The notes: generated by a model not told the origin, from the sequence alone. DNA of 64,000 nucleotides from Candidatus Woesearchaeota archaeon (GCA_018696595.1 JABHQW010000008.1:332522-396521); one strand, 5' to 3'. Numbered from the stretch's first letter, positions 24,350 through 33,277 are shown. Made by a program: numbers and translations.

Positions 24350-24841
24350 CTACCGTTTAAGAACCAACTTATCAAAAACATAAGGTAGAATAAAAGCCAC
24401 TGCAAATACTACCGCAATCAACCATGGATTATGTTCAACGTTATCAACATTTAAGTCTCTAATAAATCTGTTAGAAACTAGAACCATTGTAATCATATTT
24501 GCAAGTGTAAGTATAGGTATGATGATCGCAGCAAGAACATGATGTCTTCTCTGTAAATGGCCAATGTCATTAACTAAGAAATTATATAAGAAACCAACAG
24601 TTCCTGCCAACAAGACAATCGTAGTAAACAGAATCCATTTGTTTAAAACAATTAAGAAAGGAATTAATACTAATGAAACAATAAGATTGGCAAAGATAAT
24701 TACTATTAATGCACTCCAAAAAACTATTTTTGAAAAATGAGTATCATATGCTTTTTCTTTGTCTAAAATATTTTCTGTATCTCTAATCTCTTTTTCGGTC
24801 CAACCTTTCTCTTGCAACTCTTTTTTTTTAATTACTTTCAT
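24350..24841 (-). CDS. Membrane protein coupled to MinD, 163 aa
   Basis: The N-terminal 35 residues are charged and helical (KKELQEKGWTEKEIRDTENI), followed by four membrane helices. Its ATG overlaps the minD stop as ATGA. This suggests that the ParA/MinD-type ATPase and this membrane protein work together, for example by recruiting the ATPase to the membrane. The N-terminal helix-turn region could be the contact. Family not recognised by name. Confidence 0.7.
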   Translation of the reverse strand: MKVIKKKELQEKGWTEKEIRDTENILDKEKAYDTHFSKIVFWSALIVIIFANLIVSLVLIPFLIVLNKWILFTTIVLLAGTVGFLYNFLVNDIGHLQRRHHVLAAIIIPILTLANMITMVLVSNRFIRDLNVDNVEHNPWLIAVVFAVAFILPYVFDKLVLKR

Positions 24842-25560
24842 GGTTTTAATTTTGAATGGAAGTCAATGAATTCTGCAATTTTTCTAAATTCTTTTCCAGA
24901 TCTTGATTTTGGGTAAAGGTAAGTCAAAGGAGCTTGTTTATGTAACGACTTTCTCATTTTACGATCATGTTTGATGTTAGCAATAATCGGGTGACCTAAA
25001 ATATTGGCTACTTCTTCTGCTTTCATTTCATTTCTACCATTATTGCTCATGTTCAAGACAACCCCAGAAATAATATTATCATTTGCTTTAGCTAATTGAA
25101 TCGTTTTAAGTGCATCCATCACTGAACTTAAGTTAGGATTAACAACAATTAAAACTTCATCACTATTTTTTAACACTTGATTCACTTCATAACCTAGGCC
25201 AGATGGTGCATCAATTAAGACAAAATCTGCGTGGTCATCTAAATGTTCAAATACTTCGGTTAACTTTTGAGGATTAGTTTTTTGATATTCTGCATATGAT
25301 GGTGAAGAAGGAATTAATGAAACTCCACTTTCATGTAAATGGGTTACTTCCTGAATGCTTTTTTCTTTTCTTAGAAATTGGTTTAATGTTCCTTTTGGAT
25401 CTAGAATTCCTAATTGTAATGATAAATTAGGAGTTACTAAATTTGCATCTAATAAAAGAACTTTTCTCCCTAATTGGTTTAGTGCAAAACCTAAATTAAG
25501 AGTACTTGTAGTTTTACCCACTCCTCCTTTTCCTGAGACTAAAGCAATAAATCTTGTCAT
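24838..25560 (-). CDS. minD: MinD/ParA-family ATPase
   Basis: 240 aa with the deviant Walker A motif SGKGGVGKTTSTLNLG at residues 9-24, switch I region LLLDANLVTPNLS (about 35-47), and Walker B FVLIDAPSG. The C-terminal end is basic (PKSRSGKEFRKIAEFI). MinD/ParA ATPases dimerise on ATP and position cell-pole, division or DNA components; archaeal MinD paralogues organise motility and chemosensory clusters. The companion membrane protein is cotranscribed. A GAGAGG ribosome-binding site precedes the ATG. Confidence 0.92.
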   Translation of the reverse strand: MTRFIALVSGKGGVGKTTSTLNLGFALNQLGRKVLLLDANLVTPNLSLQLGILDPKGTLNQFLRKEKSIQEVTHLHESGVSLIPSSPSYAEYQKTNPQKLTEVFEHLDDHADFVLIDAPSGLGYEVNQVLKNSDEVLIVVNPNLSSVMDALKTIQLAKANDNIISGVVLNMSNNGRNEMKAEEVANILGHPIIANIKHDRKMRKSLHKQAPLTYLYPKSRSGKEFRKIAEFIDFHSKLKP

Positions 25561-25645
25561 TGGACCATACCTCTCTTTAATATCTTATTAAAATAGTTTA
25601 GAGTATTTAATGTTTTCTCTATCCTAACTGGTATAATCTAGAATC

Positions 25646-26152
25646 TTAATCTTCTTCTTCTTTTTTACCATTAACTAATTCCCAAGAATAATTAAAGAAG
25701 TTATGGACAAATTTTTCACAATTAGTCAAATTATCAATATTTACTTCTCCTGTGGAATTCTTTAATCTAACAATTAAGGTAACATGTCTACGATATTCTC
25801 TTCTTCTTTCGTAGGGTAGTTTTAAAACGGTTTTCAAGAAGGAGTAAAATGAGAGGTATTTTTGCATTTTGGCATCATCATTGTAAATCTCTGCCAATCT
25901 TGTCGATCGCAAGGCCGGACTTTTTGGCAAAGCAGCAATCTTTTTTTCATCTTTAGCTTTAATTAACAATGCTTCTATAATCAGATTATAAATGTCAAGC
26001 AATCTACTCACAGCATTAATTATCACATCAACTGTTCTAGTATATTTTAAGCTTACGTAGATAATATGTTCAAGCCGCTTGAGTTCTTCTCTTGCTTCTA
26101 AAAGGTATTCATTTATATGTTCCATATGTTTCGGGAATACTTGGAAAGACAT
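25646..26152 (-). CDS. Hypothetical helical protein, 168 aa
   Basis: All-helical and strongly charged, with repeats of Leu/Ile heptads (EYLLEAREELKRLEHIIYVS; VDVIINAVSRLLDIYNLIIE) and a Glu-rich tail. It has the same length and a similar helix layout to the protein at 1727-2233, possibly a distant paralogue. It lies directly downstream of the IF2 gene on the same strand with a 37-base gap. Function unknown. Confidence 0.62.
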   Translation of the reverse strand: MSFQVFPKHMEHINEYLLEAREELKRLEHIIYVSLKYTRTVDVIINAVSRLLDIYNLIIEALLIKAKDEKKIAALPKSPALRSTRLAEIYNDDAKMQKYLSFYSFLKTVLKLPYERRREYRRHVTLIVRLKNSTGEVNIDNLTNCEKFVHNFFNYSWELVNGKKEEED

Positions 26153-26189
26153 ACTTCTTTTTATGCTTTTCTGTTTGGGCTGATATAAA

Positions 26190-27974
26190 TTAGCCTACAC
26201 CCCAAACTGGGTTGTCTTTTCTTTTAATCTCAGCAACTTCTTTAAGAACTTCAATTTCCATTTTAGATAGATGTTTTTTCAATTCTTTCAACTTTTTGAA
26301 ATCATTTTCTGGAATGTCCGTATAAAGAAAGTCACCTTCTTCAACTTGTCTACCTAAAGTGACACCATCCATGGACATGGCCATTTGTTTACCTTGTTGG
26401 GCTAAAGAAATATTATCTTTACCTTCTTGCATACTTTTAGCAGAAGTTATTTGCTTTCCTTGCATATTCATAATTGGGTCGCCAGTTTTAATCTGGCCAA
26501 TTTCAATCTCTACTCCCACAATTGCAGGATTACTTTGTCTAAATGTGTAACCCTTCAATACTGCAAATTTACATGGTCTAACTAATTTTGCAAGATTTTC
26601 GACTTCAATTGTTCTTTTTAATTTCTCCCGATATTCTTCATATTCTTCGATAGTTCGATAAATTACATTGTGATTAATAATTTTCAACTTCTTGGCTTTA
26701 GCTAATTCTTCAATCTCTTCCGGGACTTTAATATTAAATCCCAGGATCACTGCGCTAAATTGGTCTTTTTCTTGTAAAGATTCAAGTTTAGAAAGATCTT
26801 TTTTGCTTATATCTCCTAACGAAGCAGACGATACAGGTATTTCTTTTTCTTGCAATAAGTTTCTTAATGCTTCTAGCCCTCCGATAGTATCTGCTTTAAC
26901 AATTACCCCAACGCATTCATCACATTCTACCATGATTTCGCCAACTTCTTCTTGTACTTCTTGTTTTAATGCTTCAACTTCTTCTTTAGATGAACAACTT
27001 CTGATTGGCATTCCTGAGATGGCCCCATCTAAGCCCGGAGCAGAAATTTTTACACCAGTTGCAGCTGCAACTTCTTTAACATTTTTGAATTTACTTTTCT
27101 TTTCTCTCATTTCGGCAAGTTCTGCTGGTTCTAATAATGCACGAACTTTAACAACGATTGGCTGGTCTATTCCACCAATTACTAATTGATCATTAACTTT
27201 TAATTGGCCGTTGTAAATAATTGCATCTAAGGTTGTTCCTAATCCTTTTTCTTCTTTAACTTCTAAGATCGTGCCTTTACAATTTCCTGTTTCTTCAATT
27301 TCTAATTTTTTCTCTAAGAACTTTTGTGCGAGTCCGGTAAGGACCATTAAAATTTCCGGAATTCCTTGGCCAGTTTCTGCAGAGACAGGAACAATAGCAA
27401 TTTGTTTAGTATAATCTTCCACTCGATCAAACCGTTCTGATTGTAAACCCAGTTCAGAGAATTTTCCAACCAGTTCATACATTTTTTTCTCAAAATCTCC
27501 TTGGATGTTCGAGTTAAGAGCTTGAATATTTTGTAATAATAATTTGTTTTTGTCATATTGCCAACCGTGAATCAGATCAACTTTATTTGCAGCAACAATG
27601 AACGGAACTTTGTTGGCTTTAAGAATTTCAATAGATTCAATTGTTTGCGGTTTAAACCCTTCGTTAATATCTACAATTAATATGGCGATGTCTGCTAAAC
27701 TTCCGCCTCTTTTTCTTAAACTGGTGAAGGCAGCGTGACCTGGTGTATCAATAGCTAACAAACCAGGAACCGTAAGATTTCCTTTCATAGCATCTAATAA
27801 TGTTCCACAAATCTTTTGAATAGTTTCGATAGGAATAATTGAAACACCAATTGCTTGAGTGATTCCTCCTGCTTCTCCTCTGATAACTGCAGTTTGTCTA
27901 ATTTTATCTAGTAAAGATGTTTTTCCATGATCTACGTGTCCGACTACTGTTAATAATACCTTTCTAGTTGCCAT
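26190..27974 (-). CDS. infB: Translation initiation factor aIF5B (IF2 family)
   Basis: 594 aa, the normal archaeal length without a long N-terminal extension. The GTPase domain has G1 GHVDHGKT at 12-19, G3 DTPGH at 76-80 and G4 NKVD at 130-133. Domains II-IV follow, ending in KRKDNPVWGVG, which is the conserved C-terminal region that contacts eIF1A or the initiator tRNA. It promotes ribosomal subunit joining and initiator tRNA placement. It is divergent from trm1 with a TATA box shared between the two. Confidence 0.96.
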   Translation of the reverse strand: MATRKVLLTVVGHVDHGKTSLLDKIRQTAVIRGEAGGITQAIGVSIIPIETIQKICGTLLDAMKGNLTVPGLLAIDTPGHAAFTSLRKRGGSLADIAILIVDINEGFKPQTIESIEILKANKVPFIVAANKVDLIHGWQYDKNKLLLQNIQALNSNIQGDFEKKMYELVGKFSELGLQSERFDRVEDYTKQIAIVPVSAETGQGIPEILMVLTGLAQKFLEKKLEIEETGNCKGTILEVKEEKGLGTTLDAIIYNGQLKVNDQLVIGGIDQPIVVKVRALLEPAELAEMREKKSKFKNVKEVAAATGVKISAPGLDGAISGMPIRSCSSKEEVEALKQEVQEEVGEIMVECDECVGVIVKADTIGGLEALRNLLQEKEIPVSSASLGDISKKDLSKLESLQEKDQFSAVILGFNIKVPEEIEELAKAKKLKIINHNVIYRTIEEYEEYREKLKRTIEVENLAKLVRPCKFAVLKGYTFRQSNPAIVGVEIEIGQIKTGDPIMNMQGKQITSAKSMQEGKDNISLAQQGKQMAMSMDGVTLGRQVEEGDFLYTDIPENDFKKLKELKKHLSKMEIEVLKEVAEIKRKDNPVWGVG

Positions 27975-27994
27975 GTATATAGAATTAGTCGAAT

Positions 27995-28003
27995 ATTTTT
28001 TAA
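27995..28003. promoter_or_regulatory. Shared symmetric TATA box between infB and trm1
   Basis: A TTTTTTAAA tract lies about 26 bases before the infB ATG on the minus strand and about 27 bases before the trm1 ATG on the plus strand. No second box is visible, so one near-symmetric TBP site may fire in both directions. Confidence 0.5.
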
Positions 28004-28027
28004 AGGTTTCTTATATTATTTCTTTAT

Positions 28028-29149
28028 ATGAAACTAATCACAGAACAAACAACGAAAATCAAAGCGACTCTCCCAACAAGAGATGCTACTAAGAAACAAG
28101 AAGTATTCTATAATCCGTTGATGAAGTCTAATCGAAACCTCTCGATTGTGTTACTTAATTCTATTTCAAATAAAGAGATGGGTTTAGCTTTACCTCTGGC
28201 TGGTTCAGGAATCCGGGGATTAAGATTTCTTAAAGAACTTAAGAAAGGAAAACTGAATCACCTTTATCTTAATGATAGAAAAGAAACTTTTGAGAAAACT
28301 ATTAAAGAAAATTTAAAATTAAACTCTCTAAAAACAAATAAAATAAACATCTCCACACAAGATGCTGAACAGTTTCTATTAAGTCAACATTGTGACGAAT
28401 CATGTGGATACATGGATTACATTGATATTGATCCATTCGGAACTCCTAATCCTTTCATTAGCGTTGCAGTAAACAAAATCAAACGTAATGGGATTTTAGC
28501 GATAACAGCAACAGACACTGCCGCTTTAACCGGAACATATCCCAAAGTTACTAAAAGAAAATATTGGGCGAGATCTTTACGTAATTATATGATGCACGAG
28601 ATTGGATTAAGAATTCTAATTAGAAAAGTACAGTTACAAGGAATTCAGTTTGATAAAGCAATGGTTCCAATTCTAGCTTATCATAAAGATCATTATTTTC
28701 GAATATACTTTAGAAGTGAGAAAGGCAAAGAGAAATGTGACGAATTAATCAAACACCATCAATACTTATTGTTTTGTCCGCAGTGCCTAAATCATAAGGC
28801 ATCTAATTATAATCTAGGGAAATGTGAATGCGTATCTAATTTTGATCGTGCTGGTCCTCTTTGGACTGGAAAGTTGTTTGATTCAAAGTTAATTGCCAAA
28901 ATGGCTAAGAATAATCCTTTTCCAGAAGAACAAAAGTTTCTCGACTTGTTAAAAGGAGAATCCAAGAAAGATATGGTTGGCTTTTATGATTTACATGTGA
29001 TTGGCAAGAAGTACAAGTTAGAGCCAAAGAAGATGGATTTAATGTTAAAGAAACTTAAGGGAGTTAGAACACACTTTTCTAAGAATGGCGTTAAGACTGA
29101 TAAAGGGATTAAAGAAATAATTAGAAAAATAAAAGAAAATAAAAAATAA
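28028..29149 (+). CDS. trm1: tRNA (guanine(26)-N2)-dimethyltransferase Trm1
   Basis: 373 aa. The SAM-binding motif PLAGSGIRGLRFLKE, the catalytic DIDPFGTPNPF motif and a C-terminal zinc-binding segment with CPQC and CEC are all present, matching archaeal Trm1. It makes m2,2G26 in tRNAs. Length is normal. Expression is probably leaderless from the box shared with infB. Confidence 0.95.
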   Translation: MKLITEQTTKIKATLPTRDATKKQEVFYNPLMKSNRNLSIVLLNSISNKEMGLALPLAGSGIRGLRFLKELKKGKLNHLYLNDRKETFEKTIKENLKLNSLKTNKINISTQDAEQFLLSQHCDESCGYMDYIDIDPFGTPNPFISVAVNKIKRNGILAITATDTAALTGTYPKVTKRKYWARSLRNYMMHEIGLRILIRKVQLQGIQFDKAMVPILAYHKDHYFRIYFRSEKGKEKCDELIKHHQYLLFCPQCLNHKASNYNLGKCECVSNFDRAGPLWTGKLFDSKLIAKMAKNNPFPEEQKFLDLLKGESKKDMVGFYDLHVIGKKYKLEPKKMDLMLKKLKGVRTHFSKNGVKTDKGIKEIIRKIKENKK

Positions 29150-29152
29150 ACT

Positions 29153-29404
29153 TCACATGAAATGTTTTCTCATGTACGGACATGCGAAGAAACTCACATT
29201 AATTAACACTACCATTATTGCTGATGCTAACCATAAATTTACCTCTGCTTGCATTATATACAATACATAATAGAAGAAGAAATATAATCCCGCTTCAGAT
29301 ACAATTGTCCAGAACCAACATGAACTGCTACAACATCCACTAGAACATGTTTTACCAACAGCTTTTGGTGCTGCTTTTTTTATCACTCTTTTTTTCTTTT
29401 CCAT
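29153..29404 (-). CDS. Small Cys-rich membrane protein, 83 aa
   Basis: A basic N-terminus is followed by a Cys/Ser-rich cluster (TCSSGCCSSSCW, five Cys) and two membrane helices. Another Cys lies near the C-terminus. The clustered cysteines could bind metal or form disulfides, but no known motif fits. It converges on trm1 with only three bases between them. Confidence 0.55.
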   Translation of the reverse strand: MEKKKRVIKKAAPKAVGKTCSSGCCSSSCWFWTIVSEAGLYFFFYYVLYIMQAEVNLWLASAIMVVLINVSFFACPYMRKHFM

Positions 29405-29462
29405 GAATTATCACCTATACTTAAGAAATCTTTAAAGTTTAAAATATTTTCTAAAATTTTGA

Positions 29463-29840
29463 TTAAACCTCTTTTGTTTCCATGTTTAGTTCAGCCGCAT
29501 ATTCTTCAATTAATTTTTTAGTTTCAGCAACTAATTCTTTACTAATGAATTTTGGATCATGACTTACCTTTACTAGAACTTCTTTTATATCTTTGGGATT
29601 ATTAAGACCAATAAAAATTCTGGCTGTTGCAAAACTATACCAGTGCTTTTTTGGTGGGATGTACATCACACCTACACGACGTTCTGTTTCAAGGTGCCCA
29701 TATATCTCTAACTCTCCTTCCTGAAATTTTAATGAAACTTTTTCTGCAACTTTCTTTACTAAAAGAATCATTTTATATCGTAAATCTTCTTTAGGGAATT
29801 TCACTTCACCTATTAAATCAACTACTTTTGCTTTTCCCAT
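29463..29840 (-). CDS. Hypothetical protein, 125 aa
   Basis: A mixed alpha/beta soluble protein (VVDLIGEVKFPKEDLRY..., FATARIFIGLNNPKDIKEVL), with a GGTGGAA ribosome-binding site before the ATG. No recognised motif. It lies downstream of the aEF1-beta gene on the same strand, about 80 bases away, and may be translation-related by context only. Confidence 0.6.
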   Translation of the reverse strand: MGKAKVVDLIGEVKFPKEDLRYKMILLVKKVAEKVSLKFQEGELEIYGHLETERRVGVMYIPPKKHWYSFATARIFIGLNNPKDIKEVLVKVSHDPKFISKELVAETKKLIEEYAAELNMETKEV

Positions 29841-29919
29841 TTTTCCACCTTTTTTATTTTATATACTTAACACTAACAATTAGTTATTTTTGGATAAAAA
29901 GAATAAGAATATAAAAATT

Positions 29920-30198
29920 TCATCCCAAAGCCAGATCCATCTTTGCAATTTCTGCAGATTGAACACCTTCGATTTCGCCCATCTTAGCGGCGGTACCATC
30001 AAAGTCTCCACCTTCTACTTCATACATTGCTAGAACCATAACTGCTTTCAAACCGAAAGCGATTGGTTCAATTTTAGATTGCATCTGTCCAATAGAACCT
30101 GCTTCTTCAGCAATTTTCATGGCTTTCTCTTTGATTGGTTCTAAATCTACATCAACAGATTCGGGCATTAATTTAAATGTAATAATTGCTTTTCCCAT
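29920..30198 (-). CDS. ef1b: Translation elongation factor 1-beta (aEF1B)
   Basis: 92 aa, the usual archaeal size. It has the conserved ITFKLMPESVDVDLEPIKEKA start, the IEPIAFGLKAVMVLAMYEVEGG middle and an ALG end. It is the guanine nucleotide exchange factor for aEF1A. A GAGGTGA ribosome-binding site lies between the upstream zinc-ribbon gene and this ATG. The pairing of a small zinc-ribbon gene with aEF1-beta is a conserved archaeal arrangement. Confidence 0.95.
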   Translation of the reverse strand: MGKAIITFKLMPESVDVDLEPIKEKAMKIAEEAGSIGQMQSKIEPIAFGLKAVMVLAMYEVEGGDFDGTAAKMGEIEGVQSAEIAKMDLALG

Positions 30199-30211
30199 AA
30201 TTATTCACCTC

Positions 30212-30382
30212 TTAATTTGGCCCTTCGAATTCACAACTAGGACACTTGTACTTTACTGCATTAACACGACAATTACCACATCGAACAATTTCAAACTTAC
30301 CACAGTTAGGGCAAGTAAATGTTGCATTGCCTTGGTCGTTAGCAACTTTCTTTTTACATGACATACAATGTTTTTCTTCCAT
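30212..30382 (-). CDS. Small double zinc-ribbon protein (HVO_2753-like)
   Basis: 56 aa starting MEEKHCMSCKKKVANDQG, with four CxxC-type pairs (CMSC, CPNC, CGNC, CPSC), enough for two zinc sites, and the ending FEGPN. This matches the archaeal small zinc-finger family encoded next to aEF1-beta, members of which bind RNA and affect stress behaviour in haloarchaea. It ends 13 bases before the aEF1-beta ATG. It is too short for automatic calls but well supported by motif and synteny. Confidence 0.9.
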   Translation of the reverse strand: MEEKHCMSCKKKVANDQGNATFTCPNCGKFEIVRCGNCRVNAVKYKCPSCEFEGPN

Positions 30383-30458
30383 ATTAAAAACCTCTGATTG
30401 TTATTGTAGTTTCAAATTGGTCCTGTTTTATAAATATTGTGATGAAACAGATAAGAAG

Positions 30459-31508
30459 TTAGATTTTCATTAAAGGATATTTCTTTTCATCCACTTTAGC
30501 TTTTTTCATAATCTTGCGGATATTGTTCATGGTTTTTCTATTCTGTTGTTTCTTTTTGTATTCTTGTTGATAACGATAAAATCTTCTGACTATTTCCTCT
30601 TTAGATGCTTTTTTAACAATCTTGTCATCAACAATTCCTGCTTTAACCATATTTACCCCCATATCAGTTGGGGAATGATATTGATTAATGTAGTTATCCT
30701 TTAGGGTAATTGCTTTAATCATTTTTTTAAGAATCCAAAAGTTTTCTATGTCTCTATTATAATTGACAACCTCCTTCTGATAATATTTTAAGTGATAGGG
30801 GTCAATAATATTCTTATCCCCCAAATCAGCAGTGGCAGCTTCATAAGCAATATTTAATGGGTGATCTATAGGCATATTCCAGACCGGAAATGTTTCGAAT
30901 TTAGCATACCCTGCATTAATTCCTTGAGATTGTTCATTAAATAATTGAGCAATACAAACTGCCATTTTTCCACTATTGCCTCCTGTGCCAGTAACGATGA
31001 CTAATGGTTGTTTTGTTTTAATAAATGGCTTTTTTGGCAAGCCTTCTTTACTTAATAGTTTTTTCATATTCTTGGGATAACCAGCCACTTTTGGATGCAA
31101 ATAAACTTTCTCTCCTGTTTTTTTTAATTTATCTCTGAACTTCAATGCTTTCTTTTCATTTTCATATAACGTAATAACAATCGCAGAAACATTCAATCCT
31201 TGATTTCTGATTTCACGAATTTCGTTTAGTGCTTGGGAATCGTAAGTTAACCCAGTATCTTGTCTAATTTTGCCTCTTTCAATGTCTTTTGCGCTAATAC
31301 AATAAATTACTTCTAAGTTTTTTAGTTTTTTTAGGAGTTGAACTTTTGCATCAGCTTCATATCCAGGAAGAACTCGAGATGCATGTCCATCATAAAGAAG
31401 TTTTCCACCAAACTCTAAATATAGCTTATTGTCAAATTTAGAAAGTCTTTCTTTAATCGCTTTTGTTTGCGCTATTAAATATTTCTTAGTACTAAAACCC
31501 CTTTTCAT
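30459..31508 (-). CDS. DUF1846 family protein, shortened at the C-terminus
   Basis: 349 aa. The N-terminus matches the family closely (KLYLEFGGKLLYDGHASRVL, then DIERGKIRQDTGLTYD), and the central VIVTGTGGNSGKMAVC with FPVWNMPIDHPLN follows. Bacterial DUF1846 (UPF0371) proteins are about 490-500 aa; this one lacks roughly 140 residues at the C-terminus and ends in a basic helical tail instead. Structures of bacterial members show a P-loop-like fold, but the function is not firmly known. Whether the short form is active is unclear. Confidence 0.82.
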   Translation of the reverse strand: MKRGFSTKKYLIAQTKAIKERLSKFDNKLYLEFGGKLLYDGHASRVLPGYEADAKVQLLKKLKNLEVIYCISAKDIERGKIRQDTGLTYDSQALNEIREIRNQGLNVSAIVITLYENEKKALKFRDKLKKTGEKVYLHPKVAGYPKNMKKLLSKEGLPKKPFIKTKQPLVIVTGTGGNSGKMAVCIAQLFNEQSQGINAGYAKFETFPVWNMPIDHPLNIAYEAATADLGDKNIIDPYHLKYYQKEVVNYNRDIENFWILKKMIKAITLKDNYINQYHSPTDMGVNMVKAGIVDDKIVKKASKEEIVRRFYRYQQEYKKKQQNRKTMNNIRKIMKKAKVDEKKYPLMKI

Positions 31509-31543
31509 AGAGGAAATGTTTTTTAGTTATTTAAATAACTTTC

Positions 31544-32641
31544 TTACTTCTCTTCAACAATAACTTTATTTCCTTCAATCTTAAAACCAACTTCTAAGAA
31601 ATGTTCGGTAACATAAATATTTGTTTTTGTGTGGTTACTAATTTCTCTGGTAAGAATTTCTGAATTTGGTAACAAAGCCATAAACTGAATTAACTGATCT
31701 GCCAGGTTTCTATCAACGGCAGTGTCAGAAGAGATCTCTTTCTTTAACATCTCTGCGGCTTCTTTCCCAATTACTTCAGATAGTTTACCTTTCTCCACTA
31801 AAGCATCTCCTCCTAGAATTACAGGATTATCAAAGTCCACTTTACCACCTAAACTAAAAATTCCCCAAAGAACAATCTCTCCTCCAATAGAAAGGGTATT
31901 TGCATATTCTACTCGTAAGTTCATTGGAACTTTATAATCTCGTAACAAATTTTCTGCAGACTTTTTAATTCTCTCACCTATTTCTTTGTCTTCTAATTCT
32001 GATGACAGATTAACTATTCCGCGGATTTGTTCTAATTCTCCTTGAGAAACTAATTTTATTTTTGCTGTTCTAAAATTCAAATCTTCATAAAACTGTGCAA
32101 AGTTATCATAATCATTTAATTTAAATCTTGGATTAATCATCAGATGAACTTCCCCGCCACCTTTTGGATAGTACCCTTTCTTAATAACTTTTAATTCAAT
32201 TTTTTCAACTAACCTTTGCAAGTGTGGAAGTAAAATATTTTGTAAGTAATATACAGAAGCTTGCCATTTACCACAAGTTCCGCCTTTAATTTTCAAAGTA
32301 ACTTTTCCTGGTGCAAATAAACAAGGAAGAATTATTGCTTGTAAGAATAGAGTAATACTTCCTGCTGTGCCAATATCAACTTCATAAACTCCTCTTTTAA
32401 TTTTTCCTGGGTGATACCAAAATTCTTTTGTGCCTAATTCTACTTCAGAAGTTTTTGCTCCACAAATTTCTTTCAGGGTCTTAATAGCATGAAGATGTTG
32501 CGGTTTTAATCCGCCTTTGTCACCTTTACCTGCTCTGATTTTGTCAACAGAAAACGGTTTTCCAGTTAGTGTAGAAAGTGCAAGAGCAGTTCTAACTAAT
32601 GCTCCTCCTCCAGATCCGTATGCGCCATCTAGTTTAATCAT
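31544..32641 (-). CDS. rtcA: RNA 3'-terminal phosphate cyclase
   Basis: 365 aa, normal for RtcA. It has DGAYGSGGGALVRTALALS at the N-terminus, the family signature stretch with GGTCGKWQAS, and His347 in TNIYVTEHFLE, corresponding to the histidine that is adenylylated during catalysis. It converts RNA 3'-phosphates to 2',3'-cyclic phosphates. No RtcB gene is in the window. It lies between the DUF1846 gene and a small unknown on the same strand. Confidence 0.94.
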   Translation of the reverse strand: MIKLDGAYGSGGGALVRTALALSTLTGKPFSVDKIRAGKGDKGGLKPQHLHAIKTLKEICGAKTSEVELGTKEFWYHPGKIKRGVYEVDIGTAGSITLFLQAIILPCLFAPGKVTLKIKGGTCGKWQASVYYLQNILLPHLQRLVEKIELKVIKKGYYPKGGGEVHLMINPRFKLNDYDNFAQFYEDLNFRTAKIKLVSQGELEQIRGIVNLSSELEDKEIGERIKKSAENLLRDYKVPMNLRVEYANTLSIGGEIVLWGIFSLGGKVDFDNPVILGGDALVEKGKLSEVIGKEAAEMLKKEISSDTAVDRNLADQLIQFMALLPNSEILTREISNHTKTNIYVTEHFLEVGFKIEGNKVIVEEK

Positions 32642-32675
32642 AATAAGTTAGAATTCATTATTGTTATTTAATATT

Positions 32676-32999
32676 TTAGTAAAATCCGTCATTATCTATG
32701 TGGATCTTAATATTTTCTGCAGAAATTTTTACTGAAGCACAATGTCCGTCTATGCCTCTAATCCCTTCTATCTTTTTAACTAACTTTATTGCTTCGTCTG
32801 AATCAATATCTTTAATTGAAATAATATCAGCAGGTTTAATCTTGGCATGTTCTCTTATTGACATGATGAGGTGATATTTATTTTCTTTTTCATATGGAGT
32901 TCTTTCTTCGTCAAAAATGCTGAGGTCAATTTCTAGGTTAACTTTATCAGGTAATAATTTCCTGACTTCTTCTTCCTCAAAAAATTTGCCATATGTCAT
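32676..32999 (-). CDS. Hypothetical protein, 107 aa
   Basis: A small acidic alpha/beta protein (KVNLEIDLSIFDEERTPYEK; SDEAIKLVKKIEGIRGIDGH). The C-terminal part with a repeated strand-helix-strand pattern (VKISAENIKIHIDND) looks like a small beta-alpha-beta domain. It precedes rtcA in the direction of transcription by about 35 bases and is likely cotranscribed. No family recognised. Confidence 0.6.
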   Translation of the reverse strand: MTYGKFFEEEEVRKLLPDKVNLEIDLSIFDEERTPYEKENKYHLIMSIREHAKIKPADIISIKDIDSDEAIKLVKKIEGIRGIDGHCASVKISAENIKIHIDNDGFY

Positions 33000-33124
33000 A
33001 ATAAAGATTTTTTAAACACTTATATTTAAATTTTTAGTTTTAAAACAAAAAACTTAATAAATGAACTTAGTTCTTAGTTGTTTGTGGGGACATAGTATAA
33101 CCTGGCTAGTATAGGAGCCTCCAG

Positions 33125-33171
33125 TAATGGAGAGTTGAGTCTTACGGCGATGATAAACTTTTCCTGAAGCA
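33125..33171 (+). other. tRNA-Trp intron 1 (after position 37)
   Basis: 47 bases at the canonical archaeal intron site one base 3' of the anticodon. Removal by the splicing endonuclease would need a bulge-helix-bulge at the exon-intron junctions. I could not draw an ideal one, so boundaries may be off by a few bases. Confidence 0.7.
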
Positions 33172-33192
33172 AGCTTTAGATCTGGGTTCGAA

Positions 33193-33208
33193 TTTGTAAA
33201 AACGAAAG
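33193..33208 (+). other. tRNA-Trp intron 2 (T loop, between positions 59 and 60)
   Basis: A 16-base insertion (TTTGTAAAAACGAAAG) interrupts an otherwise perfect T arm. Removing it restores a seven-base TTCGAAT loop. TTTG and CGAA inside it can pair, giving a very small intronic hairpin. Confidence 0.65.
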
Positions 33209-33277
33209 TCCCAGTGTCCCCACTCTTTTCTTTCTACAAAACATATATAAACTAATTTCATTTAATTATCCATAGTA

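Larger units (their letters stand above)
33086..33222 (+). tRNA. tRNA-Trp (CCA anticodon) with two apparent introns
   Basis: The acceptor stem is GGGGACA/TGTCCCC with discriminator A. The D-arm has GG in the loop, and the anticodon stem GGAGC/GCTTT carries a loop CT-CCA-G. The T-arm is CTGGG/CCCAG with loop TTCGAA...T. A mature tRNA of 74 nt results only if two segments are removed: 47 nt after position 37 and 16 nt inside the T loop. Archaeal tRNA-Trp genes often carry the first intron; the second is at a non-canonical site. CCA is not encoded. The gene lies upstream of an amino-acid permease. Confidence 0.88.

Noticed and set aside
33125-33171. C/D-box guide RNA inside the tRNA-Trp intron
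   Set aside because: An ATGATAA and a CTGA occur, but only seven bases apart and without a second box pair; too short for a guide as in haloarchaeal tRNA-Trp introns.
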